A stretch of DNA of 64,000 nucleotides, from contig WPIO01000001.1 of assembly GCA_009760855.2 (NCBI GenBank), forward strand, positions 18,045,001-18,109,000, read 5' to 3'. The DNA is from Cristatella mucedo (lineage: Eukaryota > Bryozoa > Phylactolaemata > Cristatellidae). The position numbers were made by a program, and so were the translations under genes. Shown here piece by piece: positions 1 through 9,439 of this stretch. Position 1 is the first letter of the stretch, and every line of letters starts with the position of its first letter. A model generated the notes under the pieces. The model saw nothing but the letters and a program-made list of their open reading frames with translations. It made no database searches and was not told the origin of the DNA.

Positions 1-495
1 CTGATGCCACTATTATGCTTCAAGTAGGCCTCATCAGCAATTTGTCACGGCTCTACAAAATGCGACATTTCCACCCACAGGTCTTGCAATAGCTGTCGCA
101 GGTAAAAATTAAAGCTGGTGTATTTGTCGGACCGGAGGTAAAGAAGATCATTGAGTGCGATGAATTTTGCAAACAAGTCGAGCAGGACGGAGAAAAAAGT
201 TTGGAACACTTTCGCTGTAGATGTTCCCTGCTTTCTGGGCGATCACGAGGCTGAAAACGGTGATCATCATGGTCGAGGCTCGCACAAAGAGGTAGACCAG
301 AATCGTATACAGAATGACCATCAAAGTCCACACCTTTGATGCTCATCTTGATGCATTCAAGGAGACTATGAGAGCTTAATCAGACGAGTTAGTTAACAGC
401 CTTCACCAGGATATACTGGATTTTGAGCACCATAGCCAAGGACCGTTTAACGAAATCATGATTCCAAGGACTGTTTAACGAAATCATGATTAAGT
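1..495 (+). mobile_element. HLD element copy 1: decayed coding remnant
   Basis: Broken coding sequence that runs off the left edge. Reading across frameshifts gives QQFVTAL near 36, then KIKAGVFVGPEVKKIIECDEF from 105, then VWNTFAVDVPCFLGDHEAEN from about 199, then FDAHLDAFKETMRA near 330-378, a stop, and LHQDILDFEHHSQG to about 440. The same order of motifs occurs at 17930-20250 (+) and 56830-57210 (-), so this is one dispersed family. From memory the pattern (GIFVGP, FLGNHxAEN, HLD, ERFHQDI, YQG) matches an uncharacterised, repetitive protein family of invertebrate genomes. Its enzymatic role is not known to me and no catalytic motif is claimed. At least one frameshift and several stops show it is dead. 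A 28-bp unit is duplicated in tandem at 436-463 and 464-491. Confidence 0.72.
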
Positions 496-990
496 ACTAT
501 GCTTGGAGGCCTCCTAGAGAAAGTGGTTTGCAGCATAGAGGCAAATCTAAAGCATCTACATTTTTATGAACCCCTTTGAGCTGTCATTTTTATGAATTCC
601 GAGTAAATACATGTTAATCTTTTATTCATGCGCTGTTCTTAGTGAATAGATGTGAACCACAGGGTGAGGACTCGTCAGTTTCTCATTGGAATCGGGTTAA
701 CTTTAATTTAATCACTATTCTGGTCGCAAAAGCAAAATTGATAAGGATTATTGTGTCGTCCTGGTTTGGGGCAGTGGCGAAGGTGCCCCATTTGCCAATC
801 AAGGTCAAGGTCATTACGGACTCCGGACGAGCCCCGTGGCACGTCTAAAGTACCTGACTATAGATTATGTTCTCTTAGTGTGACATATATATTAATTATA
901 TTTATCCATTTTCCGTGTTTCTGAGAGATAAGCAATTAAAAGCAAACACTTACTACGTAGTGGCAAAAATTGTGTTACAACGTGATTTAA
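496..990 (+). mobile_element. HLD copy 1: shared non-coding 3' flank
   Basis: Non-coding sequence following the HLD remnant. Segments near 634-720 (TGGTCGCAAAAGCAA) and 920-975 (AGCAATTAAAAGCAAA, ACACTTACTA) have counterparts near 20345-20450 and 20480-20535, downstream of HLD copy 2. The shared stretch suggests the mobile unit extends several hundred bases past its coding end. A SINE2 lies between the two segments here but not in copy 2. Confidence 0.55.
755..900 (+). mobile_element. SINE2 copy a
   Basis: Diverged tRNA-like SINE. It keeps the head (CTGGTTTGG, GAAGGTGCCC), the AAGGTCAAGGTC segment, GCCCCGTGGCA, and the tail hairpin remnant GATTATGTTCTCT, ending in an AT-rich tail. It sits inside the non-coding flank of HLD copy 1 and is absent from the matching flank of copy 2, so it inserted after the two copies separated. 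Confidence 0.6.
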
Positions 991-999
991 TCAATTTAT

Positions 1000-1128
1000 T
1001 GAGGTGCTTGCCTCTGACGATCAAGGTCGTGGGCTCGGGGCCTTCTACATATGTGAAACATCTGGACAGAGATTGGGTTCTCATGGAGTGCTATAAAATG
1101 AATTGTAATTTTTTTATTAATAATAATC
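1000..1128 (+). mobile_element. SINE2 copy b, 5'-truncated
   Basis: Starts at GAGGTGCTTGCC, so the A-box part is missing. It keeps AAGGTCGTGGGCTCGGGGCC (diverged B-box region), CATATGTGAAA and GAGATTGGGTTCTC, and ends in an AT-rich tail with AATAATAAT. Confidence 0.62.
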
Positions 1129-1132
1129 CAAC

Positions 1133-2680
1133 ATGGTTATTGTTCGGCTGACGCTAGGACAAGGACCATCAAGTAATGCATTCCTGATGCCTTGAGCAAA
1201 TTACTTCAGCATCTTTGGTCCTGATAACTTCTGAGTGCTTAGTCATGTGGTAAATAAAATCTCATCAGTATCACAACATTCAGGCCAAGCAGTGGCCCTT
1301 GTTTATCAAGTTTCAACTAAGTGCTGCTTTCGACATTTACGTGTCATGAGAGTTTATGCTATGTTCGCATGCCTCGGAGACAATGAAGCTTAATTAAGTC
1401 ATTAAGAATCTGCTAGAATCATCCTCACTCTCAGCCAATGCTATGGCGATAGCACTAGTTATTAGGAGGTTTGTGTGCACATAAATAGGTGAAGCCAGCA
1501 AGCTTTTTTGCACGGTTTTCTTTTCACGATTTGTATGTTGAGTCTTGTTCAGTTCATTCAGTATTAATATTCACACACGCTCGACACAATAAGGTCACGA
1601 GTTATTGGTGCTGTACGAAGATAGCACGTTTAAGTTGTGCTGGCAGTTCTGGCTGGTAGAAAACTATCATTATCCTCTGAACAAGACTGTGGCATTCTAC
1701 TTGACCTTTGGTTAGCAGCCGTAAGTCTGCTGGCAAAGCGTTTTAGCTTCCATAATTAATGCCGGCCTAAGCTTTGGCATACAGCATTGAGGTATGGAGC
1801 TGCACTGAGGTTACGCTAGTCTGGACCTGCCTCTGCTGTTAGCCAGCCGGTTGAGTCTGCCCAACTCGTGGATATAGAAATGCTTGAGTAATTGACAAAA
1901 GGTATCACTGATGCTGTCACCCACGGATCCCTATCATCAAAACAAACACGGAGGCAATAGAAGATGCTTTATGCGGTTTCCTCTGCACTACCATTGGCTC
2001 TGGTATGGAACTAGAAAACCTACCTGACACACTTACAATTAGATCCATATCAAGCAGAGAAGAGTTTGACATGCACGAGGCTGTTGTACTCAGGGTAAAA
2101 ATACCTGCAGCAGACAGCCACCCGGTGAGACAAATACCCTTGGAAACTTGGACTTGACCCGTCAGACCAGTTGTACAAAGTTGGCTTATAGGTTCAGCTT
2201 TATGTAGGTCAATTAAATTAGTAAAACAGTCGCATAATAAAAACAGCAGGGATTCTCCGCCACTGAGTCCATTTAATAGCGAGCTGCCCAACGTTCGTCA
2301 CGTACTAATGTCTGAGATGCATGTGCTGCATGTTAATATGTAAGTAAACTTGCTGCATGCTACTGATTATCAGCTAGTGAATGAGACCTTCTACTCAAAA
2401 AAACAGCAGCGGCTGCCGATGCAGCAGCCGCTGCCACTGGCCACTAACACCTCTGCTGCTGCAGCTGTAACGGCTAATGGAATTGGAAATCAGTAGCTGC
2501 TGCCACCAAGGCTATTGCAAATTGTGTCGCAGCTGCTCACTAATCAATCTCTGCAGCAAGCCACTGCTGGCTTGTGCTGCTGTGGTGGATTTCCATCTAA
2601 AATAACTTGGCTTGCAACACAGTCTCTACAGCACTGTAGGACAGACAAGGATAGACCGGGCAGGTAGAGACGTTAAAAAA
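1133..2680. other. Unassigned stretch
   Basis: No gene or repeat recognised. The largest open frame is 1917-2291 on the minus strand (124 codons), with no recognisable domain. A short inverted repeat lies at 2406-2434 in a CAG/CTG-rich patch (about 2400-2590). Confidence 0.5.
2406..2434. repeat. Inverted repeat in a CAG/CTG-rich patch
   Basis: Eleven-base arms GCAGCGGCTGC (2406-2416) and GCAGCCGCTGC (2424-2434) are perfect reverse complements around a 7-base loop. The flanks are rich in CAG and CTG triplets, so slipped or hairpin structures are possible. No function is implied. Confidence 0.7.
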
Positions 2681-2683
2681 TAC

Positions 2684-2836
2684 AATCATTTGTATAGTGC
2701 ACTAAGAGAACTTAATCTTTATCCGGGAGCTTAACACATGTCGCAGGTCTCGAGCCCACGACCTTGGTCATCAGATGCACTCAATTTGACCTTGATCATC
2801 AAAGGCGAGTATCTAAACCCCTGGGCAAAACCAGGG
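2684..2836 (-). mobile_element. SINE2 copy c
   Basis: Minus-strand SINE2. Read on the plus strand it starts with the tail (AGAGAACTTAATCTTTATCC), followed by CTCGAGCCCACGACCTTGG (B-box region) and the head (GGCGAGTATCTAAACCCC). The hairpin and B-box regions match copies e and f; the head is diverged. Confidence 0.65.
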
Positions 2837-2947
2837 TGGAAGAGGCAGACAAAAGGTAAAGAGGCCACGAAAGGAATCTCTTCTAGTTCACGGTGCACCA
2901 GATGAACGTAATAAAGAGCGCCTACATGAGAGGTGGGCATCTCCAGG

Positions 2948-3115
<168 letters not shown>

Positions 3116-3935
3116 GTGTGAAACATAAGTACTTGATGGTAGAAAGAGAACTGCAACTTACTAGTTTCATGTTCGACATAGGTTTCGATGTAGGTTCCGA
3201 GAGTCACGGCAGTGCAAACAATTGCATGGGGACACCTTAACACAACAAAAAGGGAAGAAGTCTTATCGGGCTGTCAGTGGCCTCCCATAGGAGTCTGTAT
3301 AGATCTTACTGAGATGGCTGATCTTACTGCTGAATGCTCAGAGCACACTGCCAGAGCACTGCTGTAGAACTTGAAGAACTAGAAGCCCCCAAAGCAAGAG
3401 AATTTCATGCCCTTGCAGGCTTTCTAGTTTGGAACCTAGCCTATGGAGGCTTATGTCTAGTCTGTTCACTAATTTCGATTGGCACATGGATATCTCTAAC
3501 ATTCATGGGTAATATACCGGCAGGTTATCACTGGGCATCTACATGATGCAAATGTGGCATTAGAAAACAAACTAGAACACAAACAAACACAAATAAGCCC
3601 AGTGTCATAGGGAGGAACATTTGTGAAAACCTAGCTCCCTGAGGTGAGAGCCCGATTCAGATTTCATGTAATATGGGCAGCCGCTTATATCGAATGAACT
3701 ATATCGGCTTCTGCATTTCACCAAGTAGGGGCTTTCACGAAGTGGGATGATAAAGTAAAGTCTCACACCACTCAGATATGATATTTGCCATCAAGGCATC
3801 TGGTCCTATTTATGTGCAGTCCATGTCCACCGATCCTACTGCTTTAAACTTGGTGAAGCTCCGTAAAATTGACAGATGCCAGATTTAGTTCACATATCTA
3901 CTCTGTGTTCTATACTTTAACAGACAAATCTCGCT
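3116..3935. other. Unassigned stretch
   Basis: No gene, SINE or LINE recognised. Short frames only. Confidence 0.45.
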
Positions 3936-4388
3936 TGTATGCGTGTGTGTGCGAGTGTGCGTGTGTGTGCTCGCGTGTGCATGTGCGGCGTGTGTATGTG
4001 CGGCGTGTGTATGTGCCGCGTGTGTATGTGCCGCGTGTGTATGTGCCGCGTGTGTATGTGCCGCGTGTGTATGTGCCGCGTGTGCATGTGCGGCGTGTGC
4101 ATGTGCGGCGTGTGTATGTGCCGCGTGTGTATGTGCCGCGTGTGTATGTGCCGCGTGTGTATGTGCCGCGTGTGTATGTGCCGCGTGTGTATGTGCCGCG
4201 TGTGTATGTGCCGCGTGTGTATGTGCCGCGTGTGTGTGCCGCGTGTGTATGTGCCGCGTGTGTATGTGCCGCGTGTGTATGTGCCGCGTGTGTATGTGCC
4301 GCGTGTGTATGTGCCGCGTGTGTATGTGCCGCGTGTGTATGTGCCGAGTGTGTATGTGCCGAGTGTGTATGTGCCGAGTGTGCTTGCA
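3936..4388. repeat. 15-bp GT/CG minisatellite
   Basis: About 27 tandem copies of a 15-bp unit (GTGTGTATGTGCCGC), preceded by GT-rich sequence. Variants fall in blocks: GCGG endings at the 5' end and again near 4081-4110, GCCGC in the middle, and GCCGAG in the last three units. One shortened 11-bp unit is near 4230. Because 15 is a multiple of three, all six frames are nearly open, giving frames of about 150-210 codons that are not genes. The alternating purine-pyrimidine composition favours Z-DNA. Confidence 0.97.
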
Positions 4389-5159
4389 CACTGATCCATG
4401 TTGTTTTTATGCTTAGCACACAAACACAGTGCAGCAGCTGGCTGCCGTTCTCCTGCCCTCTTGCCCCTATCAAGAGAGCCACTCGAGTGCTTGCAGGTAT
4501 GAGCAATTAGGGACGTCTAATGAGCGGCGACTATTGGGTGCATGATTTATTGAAACAGCCTGGTTAGAATGGTCCTTCAGCAAGCAGCTGTTCTTGTGCT
4601 GCCAGCCTTGACCTGCCCCCACGATGACCATGTGACACCTGCTATGCCAATGGGATTTCTGGGGCTAGACGAAGCTAAAGTGCTGCTAGATTGATTTCAT
4701 GTATATAGACTAAAAGCCAAAGCATCAGGCTTTCAGATAAGTTCCTAGCCGGCTCAGCCATGTCTATAACAATGACTTGAAAACTAGCACCAGATTCAGA
4801 TTAGCAATTCGCACAGACGGACGAAAGAAGCCCCTGTCGGCTGCCATCGGCTGAATTTTGGGAGGCTAGTAGTGGCCCACCCCTTCAACAATCCGACAAT
4901 TGGTTCTTCTCATTTCTTCGAGTTGCATTCGAGGCTGCACACGCTGTGCTACTCGGGATGCCGTATGGCAGACATCTCGGTGGTCTTCAGATGGCCTGAG
5001 TCTGAGTGGTTAGGTGCGGGCTCTGTACCAAGTAAGCTTTAGAATTGCAGCTTCAGCTGGAAAAGATTGTCTGGATAGCCAGCGACACTTCCTGACCTGT
5101 GTGCGAGAGAGTCGGGGAATTTCAGCCAAGGCGATACGGCAGTAAGAGGTGAGCATAGT
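4389..5159. other. Unassigned stretch
   Basis: No gene or known repeat recognised between the minisatellite and the LINE B end. Confidence 0.45.
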
Positions 5160-5442
5160 CGCAACGACAACTACTCTCCTACTGCCGACTATGGCACATC
5201 TTTTTCAGCGGTCCTAAGCTGCTACTTCCATGCTACTCAATACCTCAACTGCTCTCCTGACTCTGCTATGCCTTCCACTTTCTCTTTGTTGCTTGAGACG
5301 AAGTCTGTTGGCTACCGAATGCATACCGAAAGCCGCTTGGGCTGTGAGTGCGCTATACAAAACTCTCCTGCGTAACACCCACATGGTCTTTATGACTTTG
5401 TGGAGTTACAGACGGAGATACATTACATTACATTACATAGTC
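5160..5442 (+). mobile_element. LINE B 3' end, copy 1 (5'-truncated)
   Basis: About 270 bp nearly identical to 48941-49206, from CGCAACGACAACTACTC to GTTACAGACGGAGATACATT, followed here by an (ATTAC)n tail. In the other copy the sequence just upstream encodes GDRSFSSAGPRLWNSL, typical of the C-terminus of CR1-like LINE reverse transcriptase proteins. The present copy is therefore a severely truncated LINE insertion. The 45-codon frame here is only the tail of the ORF. Confidence 0.8.
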
Positions 5443-5601
5443 AGCCATCAAGATGGTTGCCAAATAACCTGAAACCATCCGAAACAGCAGCGATTTCCCA
5501 CCCGTGTAGTACCAGCCTTTAGTTGGAGCTAAGTTTTGCAATCTACATGAGAAAACTGAGTTGCAGCGATTGCAATTTATATTAATGAGAGATAGAGATA
5601 G

Positions 5602-5605
5602 ACAC

Positions 5606-5662
<57 letters not shown>

Positions 5663-5690
5663 AGAGAGAGAGAGAAGGAAAGGGAAAGAG
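5602..5690. repeat. (CA)n then (GA)n microsatellite
   Basis: Compound dinucleotide repeat: about 58 bp of CA followed directly by about 16 bp of GA and a purine-rich decay zone. Confidence 0.95.
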
Positions 5691-5865
5691 AGGGCATGTA
5701 GGACTGTGGAAGGGACGTGTGTGCATGTATCTGATCAAACCTCCAGCAATCTGCTACCCATCCTATACATCGGACAGGTCCTTTTGTAAAGGGGGTTTGA
5801 CATCAACCAGTCGTATCCTCCGACAGGATTAAGTGATGTGCTGCTCTTCATGCCCTGTTCAACGG

Positions 5866-5902
5866 TGGTGGTGGTGGTGGTGAAGTTGGTGGTGGTGGGG
5901 GG
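5866..5902. repeat. (GGT)n microsatellite
   Basis: Short GGT/GTGG-rich tract with one interruption, ending in a run of G. Confidence 0.9.
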
Positions 5903-6304
5903 GAGTTGCAGACACTCAGAACCCACGGTAGGCTAATGCCTTTTACTCACCCTTCCCTTGACTGACATTCAGCCTGGGCTGTCTGGCATTCAGCCCGTGT
6001 CTCAAGCAGCAGTCTATATGTCTATACCAGCAGAGCCGCAGGCCGACACATGTAGGGTCAATTAATTAAGCCATCGGCACTTCCTCGGGAACCCAGGTCG
6101 GTTAGGGGTCAACTAGTCCCGAGACTTGGTTTGCCCTCTATGAACCCTAGTCTACTAATTTAAACTATTTCCCTCCGTGGCTAGGCTGTTGACAGCATCA
6201 GCTGACACGACGCCGGCAGATGTGTGGTGCATCGTAAAAAGGGCCGAGCTCGAAGTCAAGGAATAGCCATACAAATGGAGTGCTGCAGTTACCTTGGACA
6301 GACG

Positions 6305-6480
6305 CATTCTCTTGCTCGATCTCTCCCTCTCTCTCTCCCCCACTCATCTCGTGTGTGCCCATCTTTCTGTCTCTATGTCGCTTTACATCTGCCCGTCTCT
6401 CTCTTTGACTCAAACTCTTTCAGTCTTTTCCCCTTGTTCTGTCTCTCTCTCCTCTCTACTGCTTTCTGTCTGTCTCGCTG
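6305..6480. repeat. Pyrimidine-rich (CTCT/TGTC) tract
   Basis: Degenerate CT and TGTC repeats over about 175 bp. The overlapping Ser/Leu-rich frames are composition artefacts. Confidence 0.85.
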
Positions 6481-7975
6481 TGTGACTGCCAATCCCCCAC
6501 ACCTCGATCTCTCGGAGGTGCATGTGATTGAACGAGCATCAGAGTGCAATCAGGCATGCATTCGCATCCCGATCTTTCTTTCCCAGCAGCCCCCCCCTTT
6601 CAACTCCCTACCAACCTTATGTCCTTCTTAGTTCGTGGCGGATTGCTCACAAGTGCAGCGTAAAATCTGGTTGGTAGCAGCATTTAAAAGTTGCAGTGGT
6701 TTGAGAGTACAGGCACCCCAATGAGCACAGTAACAAAAAAGAATATCGCACAGAGACTGCACGAAGTTAAATTTAGCTATGCTAGCGGCCACTCGACACC
6801 GGTAGCAAAACCGTCTGCTCTCTAATACTGTTTTGAGTGCTCACCTGCTCTTGCCGGCTGGCATTGGCTCAGAAATGCCAGTCCCATCAGAGCAATAATA
6901 GCCGTAATAGTAGTAGCTGTGCTGGAACGCCACATCGTCGTCGTTGTCATTGTCAGTTTCAGCGACTCGTCCTCCTCCCTGCGCTTCACTCAGCAGCAGT
7001 GATGGAGTGCCGAAACGCTGATGCTGCCTGTCTGATGCCGTCGGCTGCTGCTGTCGCTTCTTTCTGCTGTTGGGCTCAGAGCGGCTGCCAACTGCCAAGC
7101 CTCTATGTCCGCCCTGACTTATATAGCACAGCTACAGCAAGCGTGGAGGCAAAGGGACGGCCGAGCAAGGTGAAGCAGCTGATTGGCAGAGGCACTAGCA
7201 GCCGTCAGATATAGCATGTGTCTTACAAACACAGGAAACCTCAGGACCTTTAGCAGGCAGCCATTGCAGCAGCCGTTCCCGCCCACGGCTACTGGGGGCT
7301 GGCATGGGAGGCTATGAGCAGCCGACAGGTGGCTAATTGGAGACACGTCGGTTAGAGGCATAGCGTGGGAGCTAAGATTGACTATTTATTAAACTCATGT
7401 ATGTCCTTCTGAACAAGCTTCTTTGCATGCGGGCAAGACTGGTCTGCTTGCTAGCTATGTAGTAGCACTACGCTTCACCAACCTAAGTCGGCCTGGGTAG
7501 ACGAGTAGTCCAAACCTTATCATTGTAAGAAAGCCTGTATTGCAAGCAGACTTTACAGATACCCACCTACCGTCCGCCGCAGCTATGGTAGCTTGAGTTG
7601 CTTAAATGTGACCAACATCAGTCCGATCAGGAATATGGCATTTCTCGGCTATCCCTTGAATACTCTTACCTCCCACCAACTCACCGTTAACGGGACTGAT
7701 CTTAACTAGCTTGCTTCAGAAAATTAAGGCTTATATATCAGAAGAGCCCCGGTCAGGAAAATGAGTTTCATAGCTTGACTGGAGTGTATGTACTGTATGT
7801 TTCCGGTTAAATTGTTTTCGTGACTGTTAGATGAAATTCGGCTGCTGTGTAAGTTCAAAACTACAGCGTCCGGCAGCGATCCATTGAGGTGAGCGAGCCT
7901 AATAACGTTAATTAGGACGTGGGAAAGGAGCCAGGCCGAGCAGACTGGATCAGACAGTCAGAGCAGTCAACAGGA
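6481..7975. other. Unassigned, CAG/CTG-rich
   Basis: No gene recognised. Scattered CAG/CTG and GCAGCC motifs around 6840-7330 give Ser/Ala/Cys-rich short frames on both strands. Confidence 0.4.
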
Positions 7976-7979
7976 GGCA

Positions 7980-8365
7980 GACAGCACTGCATTTTGTGCA
8001 GAAGACGGGCATGCACTGAAAATCTCCGCGTCCCTTTACTGAGGCACTCAACTTTGGTCAGCGTACGTCGGCAAATAATGACGACATTAAAAAAGAAGCT
8101 TAAAACACACCTATTTATTTCAGCATTAATTGGGTCATTGCGATTCGTTCTTTGCGTGCTTGTGAGTGCTGACACTGTGCCTGCTGCTAGTAACCATATC
8201 TACAGGTTGACCCAATGTATGTCACATCGACAATGTTCTGCTTGATGACATTGCGAATTTTACCACTAATCTTTTGGTCATGCTTTCTTTACAGCATCTA
8301 TAAAGTGCCTAGACAGAGATTAAGTTCTCTGCTGGCGCTATACAAATACATTATTATTTTTTTTT
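7980..8365 (+). mobile_element. LINE A 3' end
   Basis: Diverged C-terminus (TTLKKKLKTHLF near 8080-8125) matches the FKRNLKTHLFRTAF region of the better copies at 38.0 and 55.9 kb. It is followed by the 3' UTR (GCTGACACTGTGCCTGCTGC) and the tail hairpin (GTGCCTAGACAGAGATTAAG, TTCTCTGCTGGCGCTAT), ending in ATTATTATT and T. Confidence 0.8.
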
Positions 8366-9247
8366 AAGTAGGCCTCCTATGCATCTTATGTGTAAAACGA
8401 TATTTAGAAGGCTGCCATTCAACTAACCTCCATTGACCTGACCACCAGCTCGCAAGTGCAGGTGCCGAGTAAGCTATTTTAGTACACATTTTGTAACAGA
8501 AAAAGTCTGACACTGTTTCTACGGATATTGATGCTCCTATTCTTACGGAAGGTCAAGAATGCATCCTAAATACTCAGACTAATTAACCATTCCAACTTCA
8601 CTTTAGTACTGAAACTCGGATTCACAATTACCGTCTGTTTCTGAATCTCTTAATACTCCCCCCCCGAACGTGTTTCCAAAAAGTACGCCACGTCGGCATA
8701 TTCTAGACCCTGCTCTGAAGTCATTATTCACATAAATTCTTCTAGCTTGAATTAGCTCCACCTGGCGAGATAACGCAGACACCTGGTCTGTTTTTAGCTA
8801 AGTCAATCTGCCACCTAGCACGGGTAAAGAGATTCTTCGAAGTACTCCAATGAATAGGAACTGTATTCTATCCAATGAATAGGAATTGTATTCTGTATTA
8901 TTTCCAGCAAGTATGCTGCAACTCACGGTGCAATGAAACTAGTGAAAGATTGTTGAAAATTAATACTGTCAGTCGGCTGTCAGTGATGCCTAAGGTGATA
9001 CTTGAGCCCAGTCCCCCCACGATGAGAACGATTCTATTCCTTCCGGCTACGCACAGGGCATTCTGGCATAAGAGGGCGAGGTCATTCTATCCTGTCGAGA
9101 TACGATTCGAAGACGGATGCAAATTATTAATAATAATATCAGGACATTCATATTGAGCTCAAGAAAAATAAATCTTTATCCAGGCGTTTTACAACTCACT
9201 GCAAGAGATTCAATAACTAAGGATTACATGCACAGTATAAATCATGC
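8366..9247. other. Unassigned stretch with a 25-bp direct duplication
   Basis: No gene recognised. A 25-bp unit (CCAATGAATAGGAACTGTAT and five more bases) is repeated in tandem at 8847-8871 and 8872-8896 with two mismatches. Confidence 0.5.
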
Positions 9248-9430
9248 AAAACCCTGGCTTGGCCTAGGTATTAAGGTGCTCGCCTTTAACAACCGAGGTC
9301 AAGGTTAATACATTTTACGCCAAAGGTCGTGGCTTCGAGCCCTGCGGCATATGTAAAGCGCCTGAATAGAGACTAAGTTCTCTTAGGGAACTGTACAAAT
9401 AGACTACATATTTTTTAATTTATTTTTTAA
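9248..9430 (+). mobile_element. SINE2 copy d
   Basis: Full-length-looking SINE2: a diverged head (CTTGGCCTAGGTATTAAGG), TGCTCGCC, GGTCGTGGCTTCGAGCCC (B-box region), CATATGTAAAGCGCCTGAAT, AGAGACTAAGTTCTCT and an AT-rich tail. The segment between the A- and B-box regions carries an extra AAGGTTAATACATTTTACGC. Confidence 0.78.
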
Positions 9431-9439
9431 GCAAACGAG

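Noticed and set aside
3869-4510. Cys/Val/Arg-repeat and His/Thr-repeat proteins of 150-213 codons in all six frames
   Set aside because: The 15-bp unit is a multiple of three and lacks stops, so all frames are open; there is no start context or flanking coding signal.
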